A stretch of 64,000 nucleotides of DNA from Arthrobotrys musiformis (GCA_036971715.1 JAVHJL010000009.1:496001-560000); one strand, 5' to 3'; positions 1-12,160 are shown, counted from the first letter of the stretch. The notes: generated from the sequence alone by a model not told the origin. Numbers and translations: made by a program.

Positions 1-608
1 CACTTATATCCATGCCTGAAGGCGAAAGCCCATCTATCCCATTCTGGCACCCACAAGCCGAACCGACAATCATGACCGCTCATATCGGAGACACTCGTAT
101 CCTCGTATGCGACATAGCGGGTCAACCTTACCCACTAACAACTAACCATCACCCGTCGCTACCCTCTGAATCCAAACGGTTACGAAGATATGCCGCATCC
201 TTTGTCACCGACTCGTTTGGTGAAGAAAGATTCGGCGTCCTGGCGAACACTAGGGCCTTCGGTGACGTTAAACAGAAGCGTTTGGGAGTTTCCGCGGAGC
301 CTGAGCTTTGCAGGCTGACCGTTCGCAACAAAGGGGAATTCTCCTTTATGGTTCTTATGACAGATGGTATTAGCGGGACATTGAGCGATCAGGAGGTAGT
401 CGACATTGTCGGCGACAGTAGGACGCCCGATGAGGCCGCTAAAGCTTTGGTCGACTTTGCCTGCACGGTGACTAAAGAAGGCGACAATGCGAGCGCCATG
501 GTGGTACGGTTGGGAGGTTGGGAGAAACGAGCGCCAGGGGATCATACTCGAGATCTTCGAGAATATAGAAGAAAGGAAGCCGAGCAGGTGCGAAGCCGGA
601 GAATGTAG
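1..608 (+). CDS. PP2C-family Ser/Thr phosphatase, PTC6-like (3' part only)
   Basis: The reading frame is open at the left edge of the window, so only the C-terminal part (about 200 residues) is present. It is a Mg/Mn-dependent PP2C protein phosphatase. Visible family features are the GDTRILVC strand, the FGVLANTRAFGD block, the DGISG motif (position of the DGxxD-like motif 8) and the C-terminal GDNASAMVV, whose Asp-Asn is the usual last metal-binding pair. The block HHPSLPSE followed by RLRRYA and SFGEERFGVLANTRAFGD is typical of the fungal mitochondrial branch (yeast Ptc6, S. pombe Azr1), which dephosphorylates mitochondrial proteins; that assignment is by resemblance. The tail after the catalytic domain is basic and charged. 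No intron is visible in this piece. Confidence 0.85.
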   Translation, partial: LISMPEGESPSIPFWHPQAEPTIMTAHIGDTRILVCDIAGQPYPLTTNHHPSLPSESKRLRRYAASFVTDSFGEERFGVLANTRAFGDVKQKRLGVSAEPELCRLTVRNKGEFSFMVLMTDGISGTLSDQEVVDIVGDSRTPDEAAKALVDFACTVTKEGDNASAMVVRLGGWEKRAPGDHTRDLREYRRKEAEQVRSRRM

Positions 609-1277
609 CTTCGAAATGCCCTATTGCTTCAAAATATTGTTTCCATGCTTTCCTTTTTTTTCTTTTCATCCTTGCCATTTTCGTTGCTAGCGAGCTTTTG
701 CTTTGTAATGTATGTGTGTAAATACAAAATACATGACACGTTACGATTATAAATTGCACCCTATGGGAAGGTTCTGTGGGAAGGGATTTTCAAGAAGCAT
801 CAATTCTGGACCAATTGATTACTAGGTATATAAAGACCGTCTAGATTGACATATAATACAATGCATACCTAGTTACAGACAATTTCTGCAGATAAAAGGA
901 TTAGGGAAAGGCATCCGATGCTATCCGGGTAGCGGGAAGCAATACATGTGCAAACCTAAGGTCGCGATACCCCGCGGCCGGGTTCTAGATGTATTATATA
1001 TACCTCCACCGGCAGCGGTATACAACTTGGTCTTGTTATACAACCATGTCCGATGCCGGTGGGATTCAGCGTCGGCTAATTAAAGTTAGCAACACGCGAC
1101 TCAGGGCCAATCCAGCCAAAGGAACCCTTCTTATCTTTGACCTAGTCTGAAATTAAACCAACCGCCTTGGACACCCTAGTTGAATTTATAACTATCAGAT
1201 GATGATACTACTCTCGCCTTCTAAATCATCCATTTCTCCTCATCTCCTCAACTCCATCAACCGGTGACGATACCACA
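609..1277. other. Intergenic: phosphatase 3' region and sideroflexin promoter
   Basis: This holds the AT-rich 3' flank of the phosphatase gene and the upstream region of the sideroflexin gene. The last 60 bases before the sideroflexin start are rich in pyrimidines, as is common in fungal leaders. I see no other gene or repeat. Confidence 0.5.
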
Positions 1278-2534
1278 ATGGCGCCTCAAGAGCTACCGCC
1301 GTCGCGCTACGATTTGTCGACTTATTGGGGTCGGGTCAGGCATGCAGTGGACTTGACAGATCCAAGGTTAGAAGGTGTCAACCGCCCCACCATGGTACCG
1401 GGTCCCAGCTAACGAAATTGTAAACTCGACAAAACAGAACATTATTCGTATCCGGCACCAACCTTCAAAAGGCTATTGAAATCGTGACAGGGTTCAAATC
1501 TGGCAATGTTAAAGTCGATATTCCCGGAAGCCCGTCCATGGCCGACGTCTGGGCGGCGAAGAAGATTGTCGACTCGACGATACATCCTGGTATGAATCGG
1601 TCCCTAGAGACATCGGATGCGAGTCGCGGGAGGCTGACAGGGAAACAATAGACACCGGCGAACCAGTTCTACTCCCTTTTCGCATGAGCGCCTTTGTTCT
1701 TTGCAATCTTGTCGTCACAGGGGGCATGCTTCAACCCGGCCTAGGTGTAAGACTGACCCTTCCTATAAGTCGTCGAGACCTTGATTAACGAACCATGGGT
1801 AGACCACAGGAACTGTCCTCTGGCAGATCGTTAATCAATCCGTAAACGTCGCAATCAATACCTCCAATGCCAACAAATCGACTCCTCTAACGACATCGGA
1901 CCTCATAACCTCATACCTGACCGCAGTTACAGCCTCTTGCGGTGTAGCCGTCGGTCTAAATTCCTTAGTACCACGCTTGAAGAACGTATCACCGTCTACA
2001 AAGCTTATATTGAGCCGATTGGTCCCGTTCGCAGCCGTCGTGTCGGCCGGTGTGGTCAATGTTTGCCTTATGCGATCTGGAGAGATCAAGACTGGTATCG
2101 ATGTGTTCACACAGAAGGAGAAAGGCGACACCAGTGAACCGGAGAGTCTAGGAAAGAGCAAAAGGGCTGCGATACTGGCGGTCGGAGAGACAGCGTTTAG
2201 CAGAGTAATGAACGCCACACCAATCATGGTTATACCACCATTGGTATTGGTGAAGCTTCAGCAAGGGTGGCTGAAGAAGAGGCCGGGCTGGACTATTCCC
2301 GTTAATCTAGGTCAGTATCGGAAAAAACGCGTACGCTATAAATATTTTGGGTATGATTGCCACTAACCAGTCTATTTAGGGCTCATTTTCACTACATCGA
2401 TATTTGCGCTGCCATTGGCGCTGGCCGCTTTCCCACAAAGGCAGGCTATTGATGTCGGCCACCTTGAGCCGGAAATTCAAGAAAGGGCGGCGAAACGCGG
2501 TATTAAAACAGTAGAGTTCAACCGTGGTATATAG
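1278..2534 (+). CDS. fsf1: Sideroflexin (mitochondrial inner-membrane serine/amino-acid carrier family)
   Basis: Five exons: 1278-1366, 1438-1589, 1652-1744, 1810-2310 and 2380-2534, giving 329 residues, the usual sideroflexin length. The start gives MAPQELPPSRYDLSTYWGRV, which matches the conserved N-terminal YDLSTYWGRxRH block. IHPDTGEP, the ASCGVAVGLNSLVPR segment, LVPFAAVVSAGVVNV and ATPIMVIPP follow and are the family's signature stretches, ending in several hydrophobic segments. Mammalian sideroflexin 1 carries serine into mitochondria for one-carbon metabolism; the fungal member is assumed to do something similar in the inner membrane. The third intron uses GTGTAAG at 1745 and not the nearby GTAAGA at 1747; only the former keeps the frame (GLGTVLWQ). 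The gene lies between the phosphatase and the xanthine dioxygenase on the same strand, and no shared regulation is evident. Confidence 0.93.
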
Positions 2535-2827
2535 GCGGAGTCCTGCCTCCATAGCCCATATGCTGGGAACGAGGCTAGCCCATATGCATGGAATTTTTCG
2601 AAAAGATTCGTGGGCATCCCTTCTCATTCGTCATCTAGAAACCAAACTCTTCCGCATACGTTCCATATACATACATAGTCCTGTACACTACGAAAGAGAT
2701 AAACTGCAGCTAAACCAATTGAAAATAGAAATTTCATGCGATAAGATGCAATCTTTGCTTCAATACATTTCCTGAGCTCCTATCTTGGACCTTTTTTACG
2801 TCAGATAGACATTTGCCGTTCTGGGCC

Positions 2828-2834
2828 TGATAAG
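2828..2834 (+). promoter_or_regulatory. GATA-factor (AreA-type) site TGATAAG
   Basis: TGATAAG fits the HGATAR consensus bound by nitrogen-regulatory GATA factors (AreA/Nit2). A single such site occurs by chance often. It is listed because it sits 38 bases from a UaY-type palindrome and upstream of a purine-catabolism gene, where AreA and UaY are known to act together in Aspergillus nidulans. Confidence 0.4.
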
Positions 2835-2871
2835 ATCTAACTAGCCAGTCGGCATCAAGGGCGTGGGGGAG

Positions 2872-2884
2872 CGGCCGTTACCGA
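2872..2884 (+). promoter_or_regulatory. Possible UaY-type Zn2Cys6 binding site, CGG-N6-CCGA
   Basis: The sequence reads CGG, six bases (ccgtta), then CCGA. UaY, the purine-utilisation activator of Aspergillus, and its relative Ppr1 bind CGG-N6-CCG; the reported UaY consensus is TCGG-N6-CCGA. One outer base differs here (G in place of T). It lies about 390 bases before the start of the xanthine dioxygenase, a known UaY target in A. nidulans. Binding is inferred. Confidence 0.5.
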
Positions 2885-3173
2885 CAGTGGAACACCCCGA
2901 CAAGGTGCCAAACCCAGCTATGCAGCGAACGGCATGTTGGATCCGAGGATGTGTTGCGCACCCAGATCCGCCACAGTTGGGATCTTTGGAACCAGTGCCT
3001 GCCGTCTAGCTTGGCCGCGGAAGCTAGATACAGATATCAGATCCATAACCAGGTCTGCGGATAAGCTTTTGGCAAACGAAGATTTCAAGTCCGCGATGTA
3101 TAAAGATAACGGGAATTCCACCTCTTAGCTCGACATATTCTACATCTTCTAATCGTCATCCTCGCCCAACAGT

Positions 3174-3181
3174 TATATATA
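3174..3181 (+). promoter_or_regulatory. TATA-like element before the xanthine dioxygenase gene
   Basis: A TATATATA stretch lies about 95 bases upstream of the start codon, a plausible distance for a fungal core promoter. The call rests on sequence and position only. Confidence 0.4.
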
Positions 3182-3275
3182 CCTCTTGCGCACATATAAT
3201 TTCACTAGAGCAACCTCAGAGGGTTAATTAATCAAGCTTATATACAACTTCAAAGCCATATATCCATCCATCAAG

Positions 3276-4461
3276 ATGACTGTCGAGTCCGCCGTTCAAC
3301 TGCTCCCAATCCCCGCTCCTGCCGCTAGCCAGTTCGGAGTCGAGATTAAAGGTCTTGATCTCGCCAACCTTTCTGGTATGTATAAAAAAAAATATCAATC
3401 CATTCATTCCGAATATTTGTTAATCAAAGAACTTCGCAGATGACGATTTCAAGATAATTGAAAGGGCTCTCTACGAGCACCAAGTCGTTCTGTTCAAGAA
3501 CCAACAGTCCCTCTCTCCTTACCACCAATACCTTCTCAACCACCGATTCTCTCCTAACAGCACCATTTACGGTCACTCGAATAACACCAAGAAGACTGCA
3601 TCCATTCTCCATCCAGATCTCAAGACCCTTCCAAATCAGCCACAGGTGCAGCTAATTGGTAACGGATTCGTTCCCGAATATGAAGGCCTCCAAAATGCAC
3701 AATTGAAGCACCCACACCATAAGACCTTCCATAAGACCGCCATCCCTGAGGATGAGGACCTTGACTTCACCAGGTTCTACAGATGGCACATCGACGCCGC
3801 TCTTTACGGCGCAAACATGCAGCCACCAAAAGTAACAACTCTCATGGCCGTCAAAGTCCCCGGTGGAAGACGACAGGTCCTTCGCTATGACGACGGAACT
3901 GATGATAAGCTTGACGTATCATTGGGTACTACCGCTTTTGCCTCGGGTGAGAAGAGTTATGAAGTCTTGAGCGATGAAGCCAAGGAGTTCGCCCGAACCA
4001 CCAAGGTCGAGTACGCTCCACATCCATACATTTGGATGTCAAAGGCCAAATCTCTCCCCACTGGTCTCGGCCTTTTCTCCGACGGCCTGGAGCTCCTAGA
4101 AAGCGAATTGCCAGATGTAACTGAATCCGACATCCAGATTCACCCAATCTGCTGGAAGAACCCAATTACTGGCAATCTAGCCCTCCAGATCCATCCTAGC
4201 GCCGTTAGGAAGCTGCATCTCAAGGACGGCACTGTGATCGATGATATTGCCAAGGTTCGAGAAATCGTCTACGGTCTTTTGAGACCGGGTATTGCACCTG
4301 AGCTCGTCTACGCCCACGACTGGGAGGAAGGCGATATGGTGTTGTTCCATAACCGTGGTGTGTTGCATACTGTCTGTGGTGCATTTGCACCTGACGAGGT
4401 GAGGATGTTCAGACAATGCAACTTGGCGGATACAGAGGCTCCAGCAGGACCAGATGCTTAA
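3276..4461 (+). CDS. xanA: Xanthine dioxygenase (Fe(II)/2-oxoglutarate-dependent, TauD family), XanA-like
   Basis: Two exons, 3276-3375 and 3440-4461, give 373 residues. The enzyme converts xanthine to uric acid using 2-oxoglutarate and O2, an alternative to xanthine dehydrogenase in fungi. Features seen: the His-x-Asp of the facial triad in YRWHIDAALYG (His150, Asp152) and the distal His in HNRGVLHTV (His343). Blocks shared with Aspergillus XanA, judged from memory, include ILHPDLKTLPNQPQVQ, KHPHHKTFHKT, VKVPGGRRQVLRYDDGT and VEYAPHPYIWM. These distinguish it from taurine and sulfonate dioxygenases of the same fold. No targeting signal is seen, so it is probably cytosolic. An upstream GATA site and UaY-like palindrome suggest induction by uric acid or purines and nitrogen repression. 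Codon use is biased toward C-ending codons, which suggests strong expression. Confidence 0.9.
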
Positions 4462-5561
4462 TCGGGGCGTTGACCCTGTCGGGAGAAGCTACGAAGTTCA
4501 TGTTTTTCTTGTATGATTCTTTGTTTTTTGTTCGTTCTATTAGCGATTTGGATTATCAGGCTCTTAGAGGGTGTCCAGGCGCAATTTTGCTTTCATTCTT
4601 TTGATTTGCTTTGATTTCCGTATAAATTTAAACAATATCTGTATACATAGAAAAAGGCAGTTTAATGCGAAGACTTCGGTAGATACTAGAGATTACCAAA
4701 TACAAATTACATCCCTCCCGGCTTCAAATCCTCTTATTCAATGCTTTGTAAAATGCCAATAGTTGAGATAATCAATGCCAACAATTATAAAATACTGGAC
4801 ACAACTTCCAAGGAAGCGGCATGTCTGCAAACGGTCCACCCAAAAGGACATTAGACTCCGCGCCGAGAAATCATTACCCTTGGGTTGCGCATGGCCGGCA
4901 GGTAAAAATCCAATAAGCATACTACGTCTACGCTCTCCAGGCTTAGTCAATACCCCGCTACATGTTTACTGATGTTTAGTGATCAAGAATTTAGGCCGGG
5001 ATTAGGTAAGGGTCCTGCAGCAGAGTTTGAGACGGAGCCTGTTGGTCACGGTCAAACTAGGTACACACACCCCCAGATCGTCGACTTTTAGGGAAGCTTA
5101 TGCAGATGCAGATTTTGGGGTTCCGTCTTTGTTCCGGCTCACCGACGGAAGATTTAATTAAAATTGAGTTTTTCTGAGGAGTATATAAGTCGCCTTTGGA
5201 GGACCTTTCTCCAGGTTTTAGAGGTCTTACTAGAGCATACGGTTTTCAAATCCTCCATTTTATCTTAACAGGAAATCTATCAGGATTGATTTGAGATCCG
5301 TATTCAATTTCTTTTCAAGCTGGTCCGTATACTCTTTTTTGGGCCACGGATGTTGTACTGGGTGTTCATTAAGCTTCCCGGTTTGCACACACATCCTTGC
5401 CTGCTTGACCAAGCTTCGCGGGGTAGCAACGTCATTGCATTTCAGCTTGCCAGCAGCCCAATCGCTTCAAGCTTAAATACCCAACTCGACGAGATTGATC
5501 AGAACATCAATTGCAATATCAATCAATATAGTAATTAATTGATTCGTTGAAATCGACAAAC
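4462..5561. other. Intergenic: xanA 3' flank and GH15 promoter
   Basis: An AT-rich 3' flank is followed by the upstream region of the GH15 gene. A TATATAAG box at 5182-5189 lies about 375 bases before that start codon, implying a long leader that ends in an AT-rich stretch. I see no gene here. Confidence 0.5.
5182..5189 (+). promoter_or_regulatory. TATA box of the GH15 gene
   Basis: TATATAAG matches the TATA-box consensus. It lies about 375 bases upstream of the GH15 start codon, so the transcribed leader would be roughly 340 bases. Confidence 0.45.
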
Positions 5562-8528
5562 ATGCCAGGAGACTCGAAGAACAATCCCCATAATGCGCTG
5601 GGTTTGAGATCCCAGACGGGATACCTGCCCGTGAGTAGATATGATGCTTCCGAAGCGTTCCGTTTCGATCGATATTATTATTTCATGCATGAAAATCGAT
5701 TGGATTCTAACAGGGGTTTCCCAAATCTGCTGCCGGGTTTAGATCGAAGCTTATGGTACTTCAAATCCAACGCTCATTTAGAAGCTTAAATTCTAATTTT
5801 AAAAAACTACTACAACAGGGCTCATTGGGAATATGCACACCTGCGCCATCGTTGGTATGACGGAGATTTTCCAAAATTGATACCGTATGACCGATCCCGG
5901 TTTTTGAATTGACTAATTTTGGTCTGTGTAACAGGCATCGACGGTGGTATCGATCAACTGTGCTGGTGAGTTTTACCACAAAAACAACACGTCTTTTCGA
6001 GACTGCGTCGGACTCACCATAGGGGTTTGATACAGGCCGGAATTCGATTCGCCTAGTATATTCGCCCGTATCCTCGATTGCAATCGCGGTGGCCACTTTT
6101 CCATCTCACCCTCCCATGACCCCGAAAAGGCCAGCCACGATAACTATTCCCCCCCAACATCTAAGCAAGCCTACCTCCCCTCCAACAACATTCTCCAAAC
6201 CCGTTTTTTGCACGAAGACGGCGTCGTCAGCCTTCTTGACTTCTTCCACAGGCCGGTCAAGGATAGAGTCCTGCAGAAGGGCGTCGGGAACGGGCTTAAG
6301 AAATGGTTGATCAGACGTGCGGAGTGTATCCGTGGAGAAATGGAGTTGGATGTTGAATGTTTCCCTGCTTTTGACTATGCGCGATTGGCGCATACGACTG
6401 AAATCTTGAAGCACAACGATGGAGAGGCCGTCACGAAGATTTTGTTCAAGACGGAAAGAGGTATATTTTATCCTATATCTTTAGCTTGTTAAGTTGAACC
6501 TTCCATATACTGATTGGAGCGGCGTTGTAAAGCGGATATGGCGATGCAACTTGAGGCCACTATCGACTGTGGAGAAGGCGGAACGTGCCCCGTCATCAAC
6601 TTCGAAGTTGAAAAAAGAGAATCCCACCTCGGACCCGGCGTAACTTGTAAAGTTAAACTCCGCGAAGGGCAATCGGTGTCCTTCGTCCTGAGATGTGCCA
6701 ATGACGCCCAGAGCGACCCAACACCCATTACCACTAGCCTCATTGACGGTCTTCAGAAGGACACATCAACTTACTGGTACAATTGGATCAGTCAGTCCAA
6801 GTATAAGGGTTTGTATCGGGAGGCGGTGCAGAGAAGCTTGATGATCTTGAAGATGTTGACTTATGAGCCGACGGGGGCAATCGTGGCTGCTGCGACCTTT
6901 TCGTTACCAGAAGACGTTGGCGGTGGGAGGAACTGGGTAAAAATTTACGATTCTCTTTTAGGGATGTATCACAAGTATCTAATGCTTTGTCTTTAGGATT
7001 ATCGATTCTCTTGGGTCCGAGATTCTTGTTAGTAGAACCCTGCCCCCCCTTTTTGAGCTTAGATAACTAACAAAATGATCAGCATTTACCATCTACATTT
7101 TGCTTCGAATGGGATTTACCGCAGAGGCGGAGGCATACATGAATTTCATTTCAGACCGTCTCAAATACTCAAGAAACAAGGATGCCGGACTTCCAATCAT
7201 GTTTTCCATCCGCGGAGAAACAGGTTTGTTATCCGAACCCCGGCGAACCAAAATCCGATTGGAGAGATAGCTGACGGATTTTGCGACTACAGAACTCGAG
7301 GAGATTGAATTAAATCACCTTGAAGGATATCGTAAGAGCAAGCCCGTCCGAATCGGAAACGGTGCCGCGGACCACCTTCAACTAGACATTTACGGCGAGT
7401 TAATGGATGGAATCTATTTGTACAACAAATTCGGCAAACCGGTATGGAGGCTGTTTCTAGTGTCCAATTACAGAGAGACGGCGTGACTAACTATTCACAG
7501 ATATCATGGGACCTATGGGTATCCGTCCGATCAATGGTGAGTCAGCCAATGATAGCTCCCTAGAAAGCAAAGCCTAACCCGGCGAGGTAGATCGACTACG
7601 TCTGCATGGTCTGGAAGTCAAAGGACATGTCAATTTGGGAAGTCCGCTCCCGTCAACAAGACTACGTCTACTCTAAAGTCATGTTGTGGGTAGCTGTCGA
7701 TCGAGGCCTCCGTTTGGCCGAAAAGCGGTGTCTCCCTTGCCCCAACCGTGATCATTGGCTCAAGACTCGTGACGAGATTTACGAAACCATCATGGTCAAG
7801 GGGTGGAACGATGAAAAGAAATTCTTCTGCCAGTCCTTTGAGTCGAAAGATGTTCTCGATTCTTCCATCTTGATTGGTAAACCCACCTCTTCCCCTGCAG
7901 CAGCGATGCCGTCTTGCTAACCCGGAATGAAATGACTTCAGCACCATTGGTCTTCTTCATTGCGCCAAACGACCCACGCTTCCTTTCAACAATTGACCAG
8001 ATCCTGAAACCACCAGAGAAAGGTGGCCTAACTTCCACCGGCCTCGTTTACCGCTATGACACCAACTTGGCTGAAGATGGTACGTGATTCCAGATCGAGT
8101 TTCCTAGAGAATACTCTCCGCTAATTTCCCACATCCTTGGGCGGCGGAATAGGTGTCGGTGGTCGCGAAGGTAGTTTCAGCATGTGTACTTTCTGGTTAG
8201 TCGAAGCGTTGACGAGGGTATGTCATATTCCAATAGATCGAGTCATAGGATCTACAGAGCCTTGTTTTTTCCAGAAACACAATTATCCTAACCAATACTT
8301 TCTCCTTAACCTTAGGCCGGCCGATACGATAAGAAATACCTAGTCCGCGCGATCACCATCTTTGAGAATATGTTAAGCTTTTCGAACCATCTGAACATGT
8401 TCTCAGAAGAGATCGCTAGGACCGGTGAGCAGTTGGGAAATACGCCCCAGGCGTTCTCGCACCTGGCTATGATTTCTGCAGCGTTTAATTTGTCCAGGAT
8501 CCAAGCTGGAGATTATAGCGGTATCTGA
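5562..8528 (+). CDS. Glycoside hydrolase family 15 protein (glucoamylase/trehalase-like), 14 exons
   Basis: Exons: 5562-5630, 5743-5755, 5819-5854, 5935-5965, 6036-6460, 6533-6936, 6997-7027, 7083-7223, 7293-7441, 7501-7536, 7591-7876, 7942-8079, 8153-8217 and 8316-8528. The splice phases all agree and give 678 residues. The chain starts YLPIEAYGLIGNMHTCAIVG, the N-terminal block of intracellular GH15 proteins. It continues with CWPEFDSPSIFARIL, RNWDYRFSWVRDSSFT, LPIMFSIRGE and IWEVRSRQQDYVYSKVM, whose Glu is the likely catalytic acid. GVGGREGSFSMCTFWLVEAL contains the likely base Glu, and the chain ends with GNTPQAFSHLAMISAAFNL. No signal peptide is seen, unlike secreted starch glucoamylases, so a cytosolic role on trehalose or small glucans is possible; the substrate is not settled by sequence. 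The second exon is only 13 nt. A false ATG-containing frame runs through the first intron. Confidence 0.88.
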
Positions 8529-11500
8529 GTGAACGCAAAAGCACCAGCGGGGACAACATTTGTGGGATTTATTTCCTTTTTTTCCCTTTGCATGCGCAGC
8601 TATCTTTTTTCATTTTTTGCATTTTCAGTGCAAGACAACCGTAAGGATCTAAAGCTGCATATGTATGCACCGTAAGGCTACCAATTTGCAAATTTTGTAC
8701 TTTAAAAAAAAAGTATACATTGAATAAATACCATTCAACAAGGAGTTAGATCAGAGGATACAAGAACCGTCCTATTGTTAGATAGCTACTTGCCCATTAC
8801 CCCTGGGGCACAAGTTCGTACAAAAGCTCCAACAAATAGAACAAAGAATTGTAAATTGTCTTGGAGAGGATAAACCTAGGACATGCGTCCCAAGAGTTAT
8901 TCCTGTAAGGCTTGTTTCACAGAATACGAGCTATAGCTATAGCCTAACTTATCAATAGAACAATATATCGCTTCAGGTTGTGAACCCCGGCAATGCCCAT
9001 CGGGACAGATTCACGCATCGAAGAAACATCGACCAAACGAAACCCAATAATACACTGTACCCATGAATCCAAATCACTTCTATCTGCCGCATATGCCATA
9101 TCGACATCTGCTTGGTTGTATTATAGGCCAAGAAAGTAATCATCTGTGTAAGGAATTAATCATGTATCGACGCGTGATAAATTGGAATCACATGCATACT
9201 CTCCTTCTCAAGAACCTCAACGGCCCGCAGTGGGTGGAAGTGGATACCCCGCTCCATCGTATTGATTGGGTCTCTATTGGTGGCCTGTGTAGGCTAAGAA
9301 ACGGGCACATCTGACTAACCATCCAATAATATACATTCCCCATCGCAAGTTCAACAATTTGCGCAAATGGTGGCAAAGAAAGGAATGATTAACTAAGTAA
9401 TTCTCACGACTGACCACGCGGGTATTGGAAGTATAGGTAGGGAGCCTACAGGTATAATACATATGCATATGCAGCCTCAATGTTAGCCAGTCTGCCTGCA
9501 TGGTGGTTATGCAGACTAATCCGCAATTCATTTTTTTTTAATCGTCGGAACTTAAAAAACCTTTATCCAGTAGAGTGGTCGAGAGCGTTATAGAAGGACC
9601 CCTGAGGCTGAAAATTTAAAGTGTGGGCCGGGAACCACGTTTATTCCAAAGAGTTTGAACGAGAGCCAGTCGATTCAGGATCGAAATATATTGTTCTCGC
9701 GATCCGGACTGCAGGCCTGTTTAAACGTTATCGTGAGGAAAATTAGACGAGAGCAAATCATATCAGTGAGATCGTGATTCAGCCGCATGACGTTGGGTGA
9801 AATATTGGTTCTAGTGATATCGTTGGTCGAGAGAGGGGTGCTATATTGTCCCCTGCCATACCCACATTTTCCTTGGGAGGATATGGTCTCTGATTTCTGG
9901 AGTTCGAGAGAAAAGGATCTGGGAATGTAGAAAAAGGTCTTAGACAAACCTGTCACGGAACCAAGTACCAGGGATCCCAGGGTACCTGAATTTTGCGAAA
10001 AGAAAAATAATGGCGAACAAAAACGTTCTGGGAGGGGAGCCTATTGGACGATAAATGTTGTTTCAAGGGAATTCCGGGCCTGGCTTTTGTTCTTTTGGCT
10101 CTTTTCAGGGTTTCCTTTTTTCTTTCTTTCGTGTCGAATTGTCGTCAGCTAGCCGTTGTCTTCCGTAAGGCTTGAATGGAAAGGCGAATCCCGCCAACGT
10201 TGGGCTCCCCGGTATGCGATACAAACCCAGGGCTTCGGTGACCCCTCAGGTCCGCAGGCAAGGGAGATCATTTCCACCTATCCACAAGACCTCGAGGATC
10301 TAGGGGGGTTGCATTCTTCAGGATTGTAGGTTCCGGCTAGAGTCCCTGTCGAAGGCTTTCCGGCTCAGGAGAAGATGTGCTAGTTAAGGGGAGACTGGCT
10401 AGACTAGTCGACTGGTTACACCACCACCACGGTATTATCGGCATTCCCGTGGAATACGCAAACTGTCGTGCACCCCGATGCGATCATTCGACGTTGACGA
10501 ACGAAACTTCCATCACCTTGCACTATTGTAAATTCCGCAAACAAAAACACGCCTTAAAAAAGGATCGTGATAAAGATTTACCTAGGTATTTTTGTGGCTT
10601 TCGTAAGGGCTTACATAACTTTCAGCTTTACTACGTCTTTTCGGAATTTCGAGCCACGTAGACATAGCTCGGAGGCACTGTAGGATATGAGTATGGTTTC
10701 TTTAGTTTCGATAGCGTTTGTGAGTCAAGAGTTGAGAATCATTTGAGATCCTACGCCCAAACAGTATTTGATCGATCTATACCTAGTACTAGTAACCCGG
10801 TAGAGTTACTATTATCTGATTCAAACTGACGACAGCGAGCCGATATGTTCCGACATCAATCAAATCAATAATTGTGATACTACACGAACTTGACCGCTTG
10901 GTCGGCTGATAATATAAGGGCCCGAAGGACTCAATCCCTTAGCATTGGCATTAATGCGAAACGTGTTACTGTAGTTGTACTTGGGTGTGGAAATCGCCGG
11001 TGTCCACAATTAGACCTGATATCATCCTAAATACCTTCATTTGGTTGCCTCGTAGTAGTGAATGAAGCCTAGCGAACGATTTGGAATATCAGCCACTAAG
11101 AACCCCACTAGTTAATTCATATTTTTCAGCGGTATTGGTCTCAGGATTTAGTTGTGAACGAGATCTGTTTTGGTAGCATTAATTACGATGCGGGGAGTCT
11201 CAATGCAATGCAGAAAAAAGGCACGAATCCTTCATGTAGAGGTGTTTTTATCGTTTGGTGTTGAGGCCTGAACGGGGTGGTAAAGTAACTTTGGGAGTTT
11301 GCGTTCGCCATTGCACAAAGCTCAATCTGACTCGATCCGCCACTTTCTGCGCTGCCCTGTTGTAAGGCAGACTCATCCACCTCGGATTATGACAGCGATG
11401 CGTCGATGCAAGAAAAAGCAGGTGACCGTACCAGGCCGAACCTCGAAGATTCGAAATTCGAAACTTGTGATGTGCGACGATGCAATGGGCAGGATAGGTG

Positions 11501-12034
11501 CATATACCTACATGAGTACCTATGCATCTTAGTAAGTCCATCGACGGTTGCTTACATATGGCCATATGGCGCTGGCCAGGCCTCGGCTTGATGGTGATAA
11601 CTTCGTGGGAAACCAAACGGACAATCACATCTACTTGGGAAACGCAGTTCAAGGCAAACAATCAGGTTGCTGCTGTTCATGAAACGAGATGTGCTACAAG
11701 CAAGACGATATGACGTTGTAAGAGACCACCTGATCAGGCAGAATGGAAAGTGGCAGCAAGCAGCATGCGACACACGTCTCATAAAGTTGCACCGACCATT
11801 TCTTTCGAACTTTCTTGTGGAACGAACGAACACCGCCGACGTCGAGGGTGGAGCAGCAGGTTATCGATAATCACTTCTCATGCCGACACATCGAGGAAAT
11901 GCCACCGGATCCATGGAAGAATGCGGACAGGGGTGGCGCCCGAACCTACCCCTCATCAGCCATTCCTGGGATATTTATAAATCCCTGCAAAGGTACAGTC
12001 TGCAGTCAACGAACAACATTGCCCAGAGGTGGGG

Positions 12035-12054
12035 GTGTGTGTGTGTGTGTGTGT
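12035..12054 (+). repeat. (GT)10 microsatellite
   Basis: Ten uninterrupted GT units follow a short G run. This is a simple-sequence repeat in non-coding DNA. Confidence 0.95.
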
Positions 12055-12125
12055 GCAAGATCTTTCGCCTTGTTCTGCCCAGGCACCACACTCCTAAGCT
12101 AGTCCGCAGCACACCAGATCGGTGT

Positions 12126-12140
12126 TGCCCCATGCGGGCA
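12126..12140. repeat. Short inverted repeat TGCCC-N5-GGGCA
   Basis: Perfect 5-bp arms flank a 5-base loop, 20 bases before a second, stronger inverted repeat. The function is unknown. Confidence 0.5.
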
Positions 12141-12160
12141 CCCCAGCACGCGAGGGGGGT

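Larger units (their letters stand above)
2535..3275. other. Intergenic: upstream region of the xanthine dioxygenase gene
   Basis: This separates the sideroflexin stop from the dioxygenase start. It contains a GATA site and a CGG-N6-CCGA palindrome, listed separately, and a TATATATA stretch at 3174-3181, about 95 bases before the start codon. I see no gene here. Confidence 0.6.

Noticed and set aside
11248..11661. 137-residue minus-strand frame in the 8.5-13.9 kb gap
   Set aside because: Several equally long frames overlap on both strands, none with domain character.
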